From Reichenbachiella carrageenanivorans (lineage in GTDB: Bacteria; Bacteroidota; Bacteroidia; Cytophagales; Cyclobacteriaceae), in the NCBI RefSeq assembly GCF_025639805.1, contig NZ_CP106735.1:3939501-4003500 (forward strand): a stretch of DNA of 64,000 nucleotides. Reading direction: 5' to 3'. The notes beneath the pieces were generated by a model. The model had not been told where the DNA came from. It did not search any database and saw only the letters and a program-made list of their open reading frames with translations. The translations under genes were made by a program, and so were the position numbers. Position 1 is the first letter of the stretch. Each line of letters begins with the position of its first letter. Shown in pieces: positions 41,811-50,798 of this stretch.

Positions 41811-41837
41811 TTCGAACGTTTAACCCATTTGTTCTAA
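41811..41837. promoter_or_regulatory. secondary half-sites similar to the TetR operator
   Basis: TTCGAAC (41811-41817) and GTTCTAA (41831-41837), opposite orientation, 13 bases apart. They lie between a weak promoter-like TTATTTTG (about 41795) and the ATG at 41849. Confidence 0.4.
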
Positions 41838-41848
41838 ACATCTAAATC

Positions 41849-42247
41849 ATGAAAAAAATACTACTTCTTCTCACTATAGTGGCATGGTCTTCTATCGTGA
41901 CAATTGCACAAGAAATTCCTAAGAAGGAATTTACCATTTCGGTGTCCGACAACGACCTAGCGGTAAAGCCAGGTGAAACCAAAAAATACGAAGTGACTTT
42001 AAACAGATCAAAGTCTTACAAAAAAACGACTATTGATCTTGTGATTGATTCTACCCTGCCTGATGGTGTGACCGTAGCATTCGAGAATGGTGCAGACTCT
42101 ATGATCAATCGTATAATGGTGATATCTGTAGCAGATAATGTAGAGCCATTCAACAAAGCCATTATCCTAAAAGGTAAATCACTAAGAGCGAGCAAAGGTG
42201 TCATGCTAAACCTCAGCACCAACACTGAAGCCTATACCGCCAACTAA
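41849..42247 (+). CDS. small secreted protein of unknown function
   Basis: 132 residues. Signal peptide MKKILLLLTIVAWSSIVTIA, cleavage near IAQ. The mature part is beta-rich and looks like a single immunoglobulin-like domain (DLAVKPGETKKYEVTLNRSK, TTIDLVIDSTLPDGVTVAFE, RIMVISVADNVEPFNKAIIL), ending SLRASKGVMLNLSTN. No enzyme motif. It follows a TetR gene and two candidate operator sites and is followed by a terminator hairpin, so it may be a single-gene target of that regulator. Function not recognised. Confidence 0.75.
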   Translation: MKKILLLLTIVAWSSIVTIAQEIPKKEFTISVSDNDLAVKPGETKKYEVTLNRSKSYKKTTIDLVIDSTLPDGVTVAFENGADSMINRIMVISVADNVEPFNKAIILKGKSLRASKGVMLNLSTNTEAYTAN

Positions 42248-42274
42248 AATATCATTATTGTTTTGTTAAGTATG

Positions 42275-42311
42275 AAGAGACAGCCAACTTAAGGCTGTCT
42301 CTTTCATTTAT
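42275..42311 (+). terminator. intrinsic terminator after the small secreted protein gene
   Basis: AAGAGACAGCC (42275-42285) pairs perfectly with GGCTGTCTCTT (42293-42303) around a seven-base loop, followed by TCATTT. It touches the stop codon of the convergent gene at 42304. Confidence 0.55.
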
Positions 42312-42789
42312 AAGCGTTTCTTATTTTATCCAAACTCTCCTGATAGTCATACTGCAAGTCTTCGTGCATGGTGGATAGCGCTTTTTCGATCTTCCTGACT
42401 TGATTATCCAATAGGTTCATCATGACTTTGCTATCACTAAGGTTAAGATCAAGATCGATCAAAGACTGGCAGAAAAATATCAGAACCTCCACTTCGGTCT
42501 GTTTAATCCCAGAAAATCTAATTTGCTTAGTAGCCAACCTCAACACCTTGCGAATGGTTTTTTTAGCTAGATACATACTCGATGCGTTGACCGTTTCAAA
42601 AGCTTCGGTGATATCACTTTTTACTTGTTCAATATAGAAAGATTCATTCCCTGCCTCCAATAGCATATAATGCAACAATTCCTTATTGTCTTTTTTATAC
42701 TTGGCCAGCCTTAAGCAAATTTCTAACAGTTTCTCTTCAGGCAAATACTTGAGTTCCTTTTTGATTTCGCTCAATGAAGCTGTGTACAT
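42304..42789 (-). CDS. helical protein of unknown function (DUF6155-like)
   Basis: 161 residues from the ATG at 42789; an open frame extends further upstream but its residues look random (Cys-rich), so I used this start. It is almost entirely alpha-helical and charged: LSEIKKELKYLPEEKLLEIC, LRLAKYKKDNKELLHYMLLE, a central helix VNASSMYLAKKTIRKVLRLA, then helices to the end. The pattern resembles DUF6155-type proteins, but this is a guess. Divergent from the ABC permease gene. Function unknown. Confidence 0.7.
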   Translation of the reverse strand: MYTASLSEIKKELKYLPEEKLLEICLRLAKYKKDNKELLHYMLLEAGNESFYIEQVKSDITEAFETVNASSMYLAKKTIRKVLRLATKQIRFSGIKQTEVEVLIFFCQSLIDLDLNLSDSKVMMNLLDNQVRKIEKALSTMHEDLQYDYQESLDKIRNAYK

Positions 42790-42931
42790 AGTCAATCGTA
42801 TTGTTGATGTAATAAATTCTAGTTTCTTACGTCTAACCATGCAACCATTAGATACGCAAAGGCATCTTACTTTGAAATTGCAGTGACCTTGCAATTTCAA
42901 TAAGAAAACTCAAATCAAAAAACTCAAACTC

Positions 42932-45358
42932 ATGCTTAAAAATTTTTATCTCACGGCTATCAGAAATATGCTCAAGCACAAAAGCTATTTTCTGATCAAT
43001 ATCTGCGGTTTGGCTATTGGTATTGCCAGTTTCATTTTCATAGCGCTCTACATTATTAATGAAATGAGTTATGATAAATTTCATAGCCAATCGAAAAACA
43101 TACACCGCGTACATGTAAAAGGTCAAATGATGGGTCAAACCATGGACATGGCCGTAACTGCCACGCCTATGGCTCAAGCACTGATAAGCGAATACCCAGA
43201 AGTTTCAAAAGTGACTAGAGTCAAAGAAAGCGGAGCATGGTTTATCGGAAGAGATAATAAAAAATTCAATGAAGATGGCGTACTGTTTGCCGATTCTACA
43301 TTTTTCGATGTTTTCGATTTTAAATTTCTGTCTGGAAACAAAAAAACAGCACTGATTCACCCCAGGTCGGTCGTACTGACAGCGTCCTACGCCAAAAAAT
43401 ATTTTGGCAATGAAGACCCTATAGGACAAAAACTCACCGTAGAACAAGATTCTATTTTCTATACCGTAACAGGCGTGATGGAAGACGTGCCTGACCATTC
43501 ACACATACAATTTGATATGATGGGCTCTCTGAGCACCTATCCCCATTGGCTCAATAACCAGCAATGGGTCAGCCACAATAATTATACTTATGTGGTTTTG
43601 CATGAAAATGCAAACATCTCCGCACTAGAAGACAAATTGCAAGCCTTGGTTTACAAATATGTAGGTCCTCAGGTAGAACAATACCTCGGCACCACGATGG
43701 ATGCTTGGGAAAGTGCAGGCAATTCTTTCGGATACTACCTGATGCCGCTCGAAGACATATATCTCTACTCTAATGTAGATGAAGAGCTCGAGGCAAATAG
43801 CGACATCTCCTACATCTATATTTATTCACTAATAGCTATTATATTACTTTTTATAGCCATTATCAATTTTGTGAATTTGGCTACCGCCCAATCCTCTTCT
43901 CGGGCAAAAGAAGTAGGCATTAGAAAAGTAGTAGGCTCTAGCAAGCAGCGCCTCATCGGCCAATTCATCTTCGAATCTATTGTGATTTCAAGCTTTGCTA
44001 CCATAGTAGCTGGACTTTTGGTATTTTTCCTTACGCCTGCATTTACCCAACTGATAGGAAAAGAAATTGCCTATCAGCTGACCAGTAGCCTTTGGAGCTT
44101 CTTTTGGCTTGGATGTCTCGCTATACTCATTGGGGTATTGGCTGGCTTCTACCCTGCCTTTATCCTTGCGGCCTACCAGCCTGTAGATGTGCTCAAAGGC
44201 ACTATGAGCGCTGGAGCCAAAGCTAGCTGGATGCGAAATCTACTAGTGGTTATTCAATTTACGGCAGCCATCATCATCATCATAGGCACGGTAGTGGTTT
44301 ACAACCAAATCGACTTTATGCTCAACAAAAACTTGGGGTTCAACAAAGAACAAATCGTGGTCATCAGGCGGTCAGATGTATTAAGAAACAATTTAGAAAC
44401 TTTCAAAAACGACCTCTTGCAAAATCCGAACATCAAAGAAGTAGCCAACGCCATGTCGCTGCCTGGCAAAGATCGGTATAACAACAATGCACATATGACT
44501 GAGGAAAGTCCCGATTCTCCTTATTTACTGTATGAAAACCATGTCAGTTTTGGCTATGCGGAGCTGATGAATTTGGAATTGGTCGAGGGTAGGTTTTTCT
44601 CCAAAGATCATCCGTCGGACTCTAGTGGCGTCATCATCAATGAATCGGCTGTAAAAACCATAGGCTACACAGACCCTATTGGAAAGAAATTTCTAAACCC
44701 AGATGATGATGGCCCAGGCAAACCAATGACCATCATAGGCGTAGTGAAAGATTATCACATAGAATCTCTACATAAGCGCATAGAGCCGACCATGCTGAGA
44801 CTGATGGCTGGCAATTGGGAAGGCTACGTCACGGTAAAACTAAGCAACACACACAATGTCCGAGAGACAATACAATTTATTGAAAACACATGGTTTGATC
44901 ATTCGTATAACAAACCCTTTCAGTATTTTTTCTTTGACGACGACTATGCTAATCTCTACAACTCTGAATCTACTACTGGACAAGTTTTCGTAGTGTTTGC
45001 CAGTCTATCTATCTTTATTGCATGCTTGGGACTCATTGGTTTAGTGACCTACACTGCAGCTATCAGAAAGAAGGAAATAGGCATCAGAAAAGTACTCGGA
45101 GCTAGTACGAGTACTTTGATCAAACTGCTATCTAATGAGATTGTCAAACTAATCGTAATCTCTACGCTGATCGCTTGGCCTCTGGCCTATTTGGCTACGG
45201 ACTACTGGTTACAAAATTTCGCAGACCGTCTATCAATCAGTCCTTGGATATATCTAGGATCTACTTTCATTGTGGTTTTTATTGGCAGTCTAGCCATTAG
45301 CTTCCAAACGATCAAAGCCTCTAGAAGTAATCCTGTAGATTCTTTGAGACAGGATTAA
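42932..45358 (+). CDS. MacB/FtsX-type ABC transporter permease
   Basis: 808 residues with two tandem MacB_PCD-FtsX modules. First: N-terminal helix (INICGLAIGIASFIFIALYI), periplasmic domain about 45-270 (with the MacB pattern YFGNEDPIGQKLTVEQDSIF), then three helices (SLIAIILLFIAIINFVNLAT, the FtsX motif RAKEVGIRKVVGSSKQRLIG). Second: helix VVIQFTAAIIIIIGTVVVYN, a second periplasmic domain, then RKKEIGIRKVLGASTSTLIK. Proteins of this shape export peptides or signals or take part in stress response. No ABC ATPase gene is adjacent, which is usual for this family in Bacteroidetes. Confidence 0.92.
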   Translation: MLKNFYLTAIRNMLKHKSYFLINICGLAIGIASFIFIALYIINEMSYDKFHSQSKNIHRVHVKGQMMGQTMDMAVTATPMAQALISEYPEVSKVTRVKESGAWFIGRDNKKFNEDGVLFADSTFFDVFDFKFLSGNKKTALIHPRSVVLTASYAKKYFGNEDPIGQKLTVEQDSIFYTVTGVMEDVPDHSHIQFDMMGSLSTYPHWLNNQQWVSHNNYTYVVLHENANISALEDKLQALVYKYVGPQVEQYLGTTMDAWESAGNSFGYYLMPLEDIYLYSNVDEELEANSDISYIYIYSLIAIILLFIAIINFVNLATAQSSSRAKEVGIRKVVGSSKQRLIGQFIFESIVISSFATIVAGLLVFFLTPAFTQLIGKEIAYQLTSSLWSFFWLGCLAILIGVLAGFYPAFILAAYQPVDVLKGTMSAGAKASWMRNLLVVIQFTAAIIIIIGTVVVYNQIDFMLNKNLGFNKEQIVVIRRSDVLRNNLETFKNDLLQNPNIKEVANAMSLPGKDRYNNNAHMTEESPDSPYLLYENHVSFGYAELMNLELVEGRFFSKDHPSDSSGVIINESAVKTIGYTDPIGKKFLNPDDDGPGKPMTIIGVVKDYHIESLHKRIEPTMLRLMAGNWEGYVTVKLSNTHNVRETIQFIENTWFDHSYNKPFQYFFFDDDYANLYNSESTTGQVFVVFASLSIFIACLGLIGLVTYTAAIRKKEIGIRKVLGASTSTLIKLLSNEIVKLIVISTLIAWPLAYLATDYWLQNFADRLSISPWIYLGSTFIVVFIGSLAISFQTIKASRSNPVDSLRQD

Positions 45359-45574
45359 AACCTACTACAGATAAGTTTATCTCAAAAGAGACAAACAACC
45401 TCTTAGTATTTTTAGATAGAAAAAATTGCGGAAAATACGGATTGAACTTGTCCTTGTTGAGGAGGCATCTTTGTTAAGTAATGATTAAAACTCCAGTTAT
45501 CCTTTGAGTATAGACGCTGGCGATTTATTTTCATTTAAAATTACAATTGTCATTTTTCAAAAAACATTAAAAAT

Positions 45575-46141
45575 ATGAACTGGAAAGAAGCACTGCAACG
45601 ACTCAAAGACGGAAACGAGCGTTTCGTAGGCACTAAGCCCTCTACCCCTGCACAGGATCAAACAACAATCAAAGGCTTGGCGAATGGACAAGCACCTTAC
45701 GCCATCATACTATCCTGTGCTGATAGTCGAGTAGCGCCAGAGCTTGCATTTGATACTGGTCTGGGTGAGGTATTTGTAATAAGAGTAGCTGGAAACGTAG
45801 CCAACACTTCATCTATAGCAAGTATAGAATATGCTGTAGCACACTTAGGCACCAAGCTGATTGTAGTAATGGGACACCAGAGCTGTGGTGCAGTAGGTGC
45901 TGCCATACAAGGCGGCGACGCAGGACCAAATCTCAATAAGCTTGTGAGTTATATCCAACCTGCCGTAGAAAAACTAGGGAAAGATGCTCCTGTAGGAGAT
46001 ATCGTAAAAGAAAATGCAAACATCGCTGCTGGCACGCTAACTGCCAAGTCTGACATTATAGCCAATGCAGTGGCTAGCGATGGGGTGAAAATAGTAACAG
46101 GCTACTATCACTTAGACACAGGCTCTGTAGACTTCGAATAA
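45575..46141 (+). CDS. can: beta-carbonic anhydrase
   Basis: 188-residue zinc enzyme for CO2 hydration. Zinc ligands: Cys in ILSCADSRV, with the Asp-Arg dyad, then His and Cys in MGHQSCGAVGAA. The EVFVIRVAGNVA strand and the KLIVVMGHQSCG motif are typical. No signal peptide, so cytoplasmic. It is a single-gene unit with a strong bidirectional terminator after it. Confidence 0.95.
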   Translation: MNWKEALQRLKDGNERFVGTKPSTPAQDQTTIKGLANGQAPYAIILSCADSRVAPELAFDTGLGEVFVIRVAGNVANTSSIASIEYAVAHLGTKLIVVMGHQSCGAVGAAIQGGDAGPNLNKLVSYIQPAVEKLGKDAPVGDIVKENANIAAGTLTAKSDIIANAVASDGVKIVTGYYHLDTGSVDFE

Positions 46142-46157
46142 CAAATCTGCTATATAA

Positions 46158-46198
46158 TAAAAAAAGGTTCGTTAGATACTCTAACGAACCTTTTTTTA
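46158..46198. terminator. bidirectional terminator between carbonic anhydrase and the outer-membrane protein gene
   Basis: GGTTCGTTAGA (46166-46176) pairs perfectly with TCTAACGAACC (46180-46190), with seven A before and seven T after. It can stop transcription on either strand and serves both convergent genes. Confidence 0.92.
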
Positions 46199-46216
46199 TT
46201 ATTTCTTTTGGTTGGT

Positions 46217-46654
46217 TTATTTGCCAAATACGTATCTAGCATTAAATCCAAAGCTACTCCCGTTAAAATCAGTATCGTCGATGATCCAGAAAGTAGGTCT
46301 CCAATCAAGCCCTAAAGCCAAAGGAAAATCAAAGTGATATTCCAATCCTACTTCACCACTTACTCCTAACCATACAGGGTCACCTAAGTACAAAGAAGGT
46401 CCTGCTCCTACATACCAATCCAACCCTTGCACGTCACCTAAAGGTCTATACAAAAAGTCGTATAGCACTTCAATTCCTACATCGTTTCCAAAGCTCACAT
46501 CAGCATGTAATCTACTGAATTCGCCTAATGAAAAAATACCATCGATAGCCACGTCGTTACCTAGAACGTCACCAAACCTGATACCCAATTCCTGCGCACT
46601 AGCAGCAGACATAGAAGCAATAAAAATTGCCGATAAAACTATTAATTTCTTCAT
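46217..46654 (-). CDS. predicted outer-membrane beta-barrel protein
   Basis: 145 residues. Signal peptide MKKLIVLSAIFIASMSAASA, cut before QELGIRFGD. The mature protein has alternating hydrophobic/aromatic strands (SRLHADVSFGNDVGIEVLYD, WYVGAGPSLYLGDPVWLGVS, GEVGLEYHFDFPLALGLDWR) and ends with an aromatic residue-rich strand (GFNARYVFGK), as in small outer-membrane barrels. No substrate or partner is indicated. Convergent with the carbonic anhydrase gene. Confidence 0.8.
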   Translation of the reverse strand: MKKLIVLSAIFIASMSAASAQELGIRFGDVLGNDVAIDGIFSLGEFSRLHADVSFGNDVGIEVLYDFLYRPLGDVQGLDWYVGAGPSLYLGDPVWLGVSGEVGLEYHFDFPLALGLDWRPTFWIIDDTDFNGSSFGFNARYVFGK

Positions 46655-46816
46655 GTTAAGATATTTTAAAGATTAAGTAATTGAAGCCGCAAAAAAGCCT
46701 CGCTTCATTGAATAATACAACAACTTAAGGAATAAGTTTATATTAAAAATAGTGATTTCTACACTTTCATCAAGAGATTACTCAAAGTAATGCTGAAAAT
46801 CCCCCTATTAACAATG

Positions 46817-48343
46817 CTAATGCACTTCGTGCATGAGTCTCTTTAGAAATGGCGCAAGTACCAAGGCCACTACTCCTAGTCCTAATCCAAATAATCCGAT
46901 CTTTTCAAATCCCTCGATATATATTTGAAGAGAATCCATCCCTGATGCCTCAGACATATCCTTAGTATTGATCGCCATACTACGACCAATCCATCCACCA
47001 ATGTTAAAAGCATAGGCTACAGCCAAAAACCAAATCCCCATCATAAAACCTACTAGTCGTTTAGGTGTTAATTCTGTAATCTTAGACAAGCCTACTGGCG
47101 ACATATTCAGCTCCCCCACTACAAAAAGGAAGTAAGCAGCTACCAAAAAGAAAAAAGGCACACGCCCTCCTTCGTCCGCAAATGCTCCACTAAGTGACAA
47201 CACATAAAACCCAGTGCCTATCAATATTAAACCAAATGCAAATTTGAACGGTGTTCTTGGGTTCAGATTCCTGCGCTGCATTGCAATCCACAATGCTGAA
47301 AAAGGTATAGCCAGCAACACAACAAATATGGCGGTGATGCCATTAGTACCTGCTGCGGTAAACATGACAAGGTTTACATTTCGATCGGCAAACAGGGTTA
47401 GCAAGCTACCTGTCAATTCATAAAAAGCCCAAAATACAGTCATCAAAAGCGTCATATACAACACCATAACTAGCTGCTGTCTTTCTTTGCCAGAGATCTG
47501 AGTAAACATCCATAGCAGATAACCTGCAACACCTAGCACTAGAATATTGAATATAAATGATACAATCGTACCTTCAAACATCACTTCTCCAAAGGCAGTG
47601 AGAGCGATCTCTCCAAATTGAATTAAAAAAGCAATAACTGGAACTATAAGCACTGCCGCTATTGGCACCATGTGCTTTTTCTTTATGCCAAATACTTTTT
47701 CATTAAGAGTTCCTTCTGATGGTGGCAATCCATGATCTCCGAACACGCCTGCCTTATTGCCCTGCCAAAACACAACCAAGCCAGTAAGCATCCCGATACC
47801 AGCAGCACCAAAACCATAATGCCATCCATAAGTAACCCCTAACCATCCACAAAGAATAGGCGCCACGGCTGCTCCTACATTAATACCCATATAAAATATG
47901 GTGAAACCCGAATCTCTTCTTACGTCGCCTTTTTCATAAAGCGTACCCACAAATGACGATATATTGGGTTTAAAAAAGCCATTACCTACAATCAACAATG
48001 CCAATGCCGTGTAAAAGAAAATAGGATGTTCTATAGCCAAAACGAAATGGCCTAACGTAAAAAACACAGCACCCAACATCACCGATCTTCTAAACCCTAA
48101 TAAACGATCTGCCAACACACCACCAATAGCAGGCGTGGCGTAGACAAGCATGCCATACGAGGCATAAATACCAAATGCAATGGTATCGCGTTCAGCATAG
48201 GCACTAAACATCTCATTGACCATGTATAACGTAAGTAGCGCACGCATGCCGTAAAAACTAAATCGTTCCCACAGCTCGGCGAAAAATAGATAAAACAGGC
48301 CTTTGGGATGACCAAATAATTCGGGTTGTTGTTTTGCTTCCAT
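46817..48343 (-). CDS. proton-dependent oligopeptide (POT/PTR) transporter
   Basis: 508 residues, about 12-14 membrane helices. The PTR signature near the start (FFAELWERFSFYGMRALLTL with ExxERFxFYG) and the second signature (RRDSGFTIFYMGINVGAAVA) identify a proton-coupled di/tripeptide importer. FGVGE-type and FVVGELNMSPVGLSKITELT (ELxxSPVGLS) motifs are also present. It is immediately downstream of a paralogous gene at 48520-50283 with a terminator between them, so it has its own promoter. Confidence 0.93.
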   Translation of the reverse strand: MEAKQQPELFGHPKGLFYLFFAELWERFSFYGMRALLTLYMVNEMFSAYAERDTIAFGIYASYGMLVYATPAIGGVLADRLLGFRRSVMLGAVFFTLGHFVLAIEHPIFFYTALALLIVGNGFFKPNISSFVGTLYEKGDVRRDSGFTIFYMGINVGAAVAPILCGWLGVTYGWHYGFGAAGIGMLTGLVVFWQGNKAGVFGDHGLPPSEGTLNEKVFGIKKKHMVPIAAVLIVPVIAFLIQFGEIALTAFGEVMFEGTIVSFIFNILVLGVAGYLLWMFTQISGKERQQLVMVLYMTLLMTVFWAFYELTGSLLTLFADRNVNLVMFTAAGTNGITAIFVVLLAIPFSALWIAMQRRNLNPRTPFKFAFGLILIGTGFYVLSLSGAFADEGGRVPFFFLVAAYFLFVVGELNMSPVGLSKITELTPKRLVGFMMGIWFLAVAYAFNIGGWIGRSMAINTKDMSEASGMDSLQIYIEGFEKIGLFGLGLGVVALVLAPFLKRLMHEVH

Positions 48344-48442
48344 ATCTTAAATTAAAAATTTATCGAATATAAGAAGAATGGCTTACATGATTTGAATTCA
48401 TGATGTCATTGGCTCATTTACCATTTGAGTGGGGAAATTGAA

Positions 48443-48490
48443 CAAAAAAATCCTCTCAACCTGACAGTATTACTGACCGATTAAGAGGAT
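48443..48490 (-). terminator. terminator of the upstream POT transporter gene
   Basis: ATCCTCTCAA (48450-48459) pairs with TTAAGAGGAT (48481-48490) with a mismatch and a middle side stem. On the minus strand the hairpin is followed by a U run (A tract 48443-48450). Confidence 0.6.
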
Positions 48491-48519
48491 CTATATATTT
48501 TATTAAAAGCGTTTTACTC

Positions 48520-50283
48520 TTATTTCACGCCATGCATGCCTTTTTTCATGAGTGGCGTCAGTACAAAAAGCACAAGACTAATAGCCACACCTACCCACAT
48601 GAGTGATGAGAAAAAATCTGCATAGACAGTACTTGCTGCAGCTACATCGGTCACTATTCCTCCTTCTGTGTCGATCGCCGCAAACTTAGCTAACTGTGCT
48701 GCTACTAGTTCCGAGTAAGCAGTAGCCAAAAACCATACACCCATCATAAACCCTACAACCTTAGGTACGGACAACTTAGTCACTGCCGATAATCCAACAG
48801 GAGATAAACATAACTCTCCTGTGGTATGTAATAGATAGGCCAATACGATCCATATATAAGCCACTTTGCCAGATGCATCTGGCATGGTAGCTCCCAGCAC
48901 GAGTGCACCAAACCCTAAACCTGCTTGAAGGATACCCAGCCCGAATTTCAAAGGCGTACCTGGTTCCATTTTGTTTCTACTAAGAAATGTCCACAACCAA
49001 GCAAACAAAGGGGCAAGCAGGAAGATAAACATTGCGTTGAGCGAACCTGTTTGTACTGCTGTCACTTCCCACCGCACAGGCAAGCCTGCAGCAGACTCTG
49101 CCACGGCTCCTGCAAATAGAATGGTATCGATCCCTAAATAGATCAAAACACCCGAAATGGCAACAAAAATACTTCCTGTGATTTTTCTCTCAGAATCATT
49201 CATTGTACTGAATTTCGTCCTTCCTAAAAACACCACCAAAATAGGAATAGCGATCAAAGCTACCGCCATTAAATACAGTCCAAGTGTTTCGCCTGGCAAG
49301 TAGATAGTATCTATCAATACTCTATCTACTACTCTATCTGCATACAATGTCATAGAAGCAGCACTCTGCTCAAACAAAGCCCAAAACACTACGGTAAATA
49401 AAGTTAGAGAAGCCAGTACCGTCATGCGGCCACGCTCCACCCTATCACATTCTTTAAACAAAAACCATATTAACCAAACCAATACACCAAATGCCATCGC
49501 ATTGAGTGTGTTGTGTACGATGGCATTAGATTGTACAAGAAACCAAATCACTGGTACAGAAATCAATGAACCCACATAAATAGTTACTTCCTTGTTTAGC
49601 CCAAGGAAACCATTCTCTTTCAAAACCTCTGGTTTTTCGGGCTCTGCATGTCCATGCAAAAAGCGCTGTCCCCACAAGAAAACAACAAGGCCAAACAACA
49701 TACCAATACCAGCTAGACCAAAGCCATATCCCCAGCCATAATTTTCACCTAAATACCCACAAAGTAAAGTGGCAGTAAACGAACCTAAGTTGATCCCCAT
49801 GTAAAAAATAGTGAAACCAGAGTCTCTTCTTTTGTCGCCTACCTCATAAAGTTTTCCTACAATAGTTGAAATATTTGGCTTCAAAAAACCTACACCAACA
49901 ATAATTAGTGCAAGTGATAAATAGAAAATATTTAAGGCAAAATCATCTTGTACCCTTATCCCATCTATCATGGTCGCTTGATCCCCTTCGAATGCCAGAC
50001 CGAGATGCCCAAAGCAAAGCATAATCCCTCCGAATATCACTGCCTTTCGCATACCCAAATACCTATCTGCAAGCATGCCTCCAATCACTGGCAAAGCATA
50101 GACCAAACCAGCATAAGCACCTAACACATCGAGACTACCGCCATCTGTGAAAAGATGATATTTAGTAAGGTAAAGTAGTAGTAAAAATTTCATTCCGTAG
50201 AATGAAAACCGCTCCCACATTTCTGTAAGGAAACAAATATAAAGTCCCTTGGGGTGTCCAAAAATTTCTTGTTCTTCTCTCAT
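48520..50283 (-). CDS. proton-dependent oligopeptide (POT/PTR) transporter, longer paralogue
   Basis: 587 residues, a tandem paralogue of the neighbouring POT gene. N-terminal LTEMWERFSFYGMKFLLLLY carries the ExxERFxFYG motif; GDKRRDSGFTIFYMGINLGS is the second signature; HTTGELCLSPVGLSAVTKLS is the third. It has extra loops around residues 100 and 400-450 that account for its length. The two genes have separate terminators. Peptide uptake fits an organism with abundant secreted peptidases. Confidence 0.93.
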   Translation of the reverse strand: MREEQEIFGHPKGLYICFLTEMWERFSFYGMKFLLLLYLTKYHLFTDGGSLDVLGAYAGLVYALPVIGGMLADRYLGMRKAVIFGGIMLCFGHLGLAFEGDQATMIDGIRVQDDFALNIFYLSLALIIVGVGFLKPNISTIVGKLYEVGDKRRDSGFTIFYMGINLGSFTATLLCGYLGENYGWGYGFGLAGIGMLFGLVVFLWGQRFLHGHAEPEKPEVLKENGFLGLNKEVTIYVGSLISVPVIWFLVQSNAIVHNTLNAMAFGVLVWLIWFLFKECDRVERGRMTVLASLTLFTVVFWALFEQSAASMTLYADRVVDRVLIDTIYLPGETLGLYLMAVALIAIPILVVFLGRTKFSTMNDSERKITGSIFVAISGVLIYLGIDTILFAGAVAESAAGLPVRWEVTAVQTGSLNAMFIFLLAPLFAWLWTFLSRNKMEPGTPLKFGLGILQAGLGFGALVLGATMPDASGKVAYIWIVLAYLLHTTGELCLSPVGLSAVTKLSVPKVVGFMMGVWFLATAYSELVAAQLAKFAAIDTEGGIVTDVAAASTVYADFFSSLMWVGVAISLVLFVLTPLMKKGMHGVK

Positions 50284-50798
50284 TTTCCTGTTTAGAATTC
50301 TAGTTCAAATCTCCTACTACCAACCACACTTTCATCTCCTACTTTCATGCTTTAAAATGAAACATCATTCACCGCTCATCCATACAGAAGTCTCTAGAAA
50401 AGTACCACTAGAGTTAGCTAAAAACAAACGAAGTGAACAGGAAAGGTTAATCAATTTTGGGTGTTGTTTGGTCTTGTACGAAACACCAAAATAAAAAGAA
50501 TAATCCTAAAACAAATAGAAGCACTGTTTTATTCAGACCTGATATATAGAAAGCATCAGGCCTTGACCTAGGAATCAAAAACAGAACAGAAATAAAAGAC
50601 AAGCGTGAAAGAGCACTTTTGACATTCCAAGAATCACCAATCAGGGTAAGAAAAGTGAATTAACAAACTCCTCCCACCCATCAAGCCTCCATTCAATTAT
50701 TAATTCATCTAACACCTAATATATAAACATATAAACACACTGAATTATAAGTATTTATAAGTGAATTTTTAGACAAGACTAAAATCAAAAAAAGCTCA
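50284..50798. other. 515-bp intergenic region between the POT gene and trpA
   Basis: AT-rich, no gene that I can support. It would carry the POT promoter on the minus strand. A 10-bp imperfect stem (TTTTGGGTGTTG and AACACCAAAA, about 50456-50493) has no U-run and no clear role. A 45-codon frame on the plus strand (50357-50494) lacks any supporting signal. Confidence 0.5.

Noticed and set aside
50456-50493. A 10-bp imperfect hairpin upstream of the POT gene
   Set aside because: No U-run on either strand and no match to a known regulatory RNA; probably accidental.
50357-50494. A 45-codon frame on the plus strand between the POT gene and trpA
   Set aside because: No signal peptide, no recognisable motif, no ribosome or promoter signal, and a composition like random AT-rich DNA.
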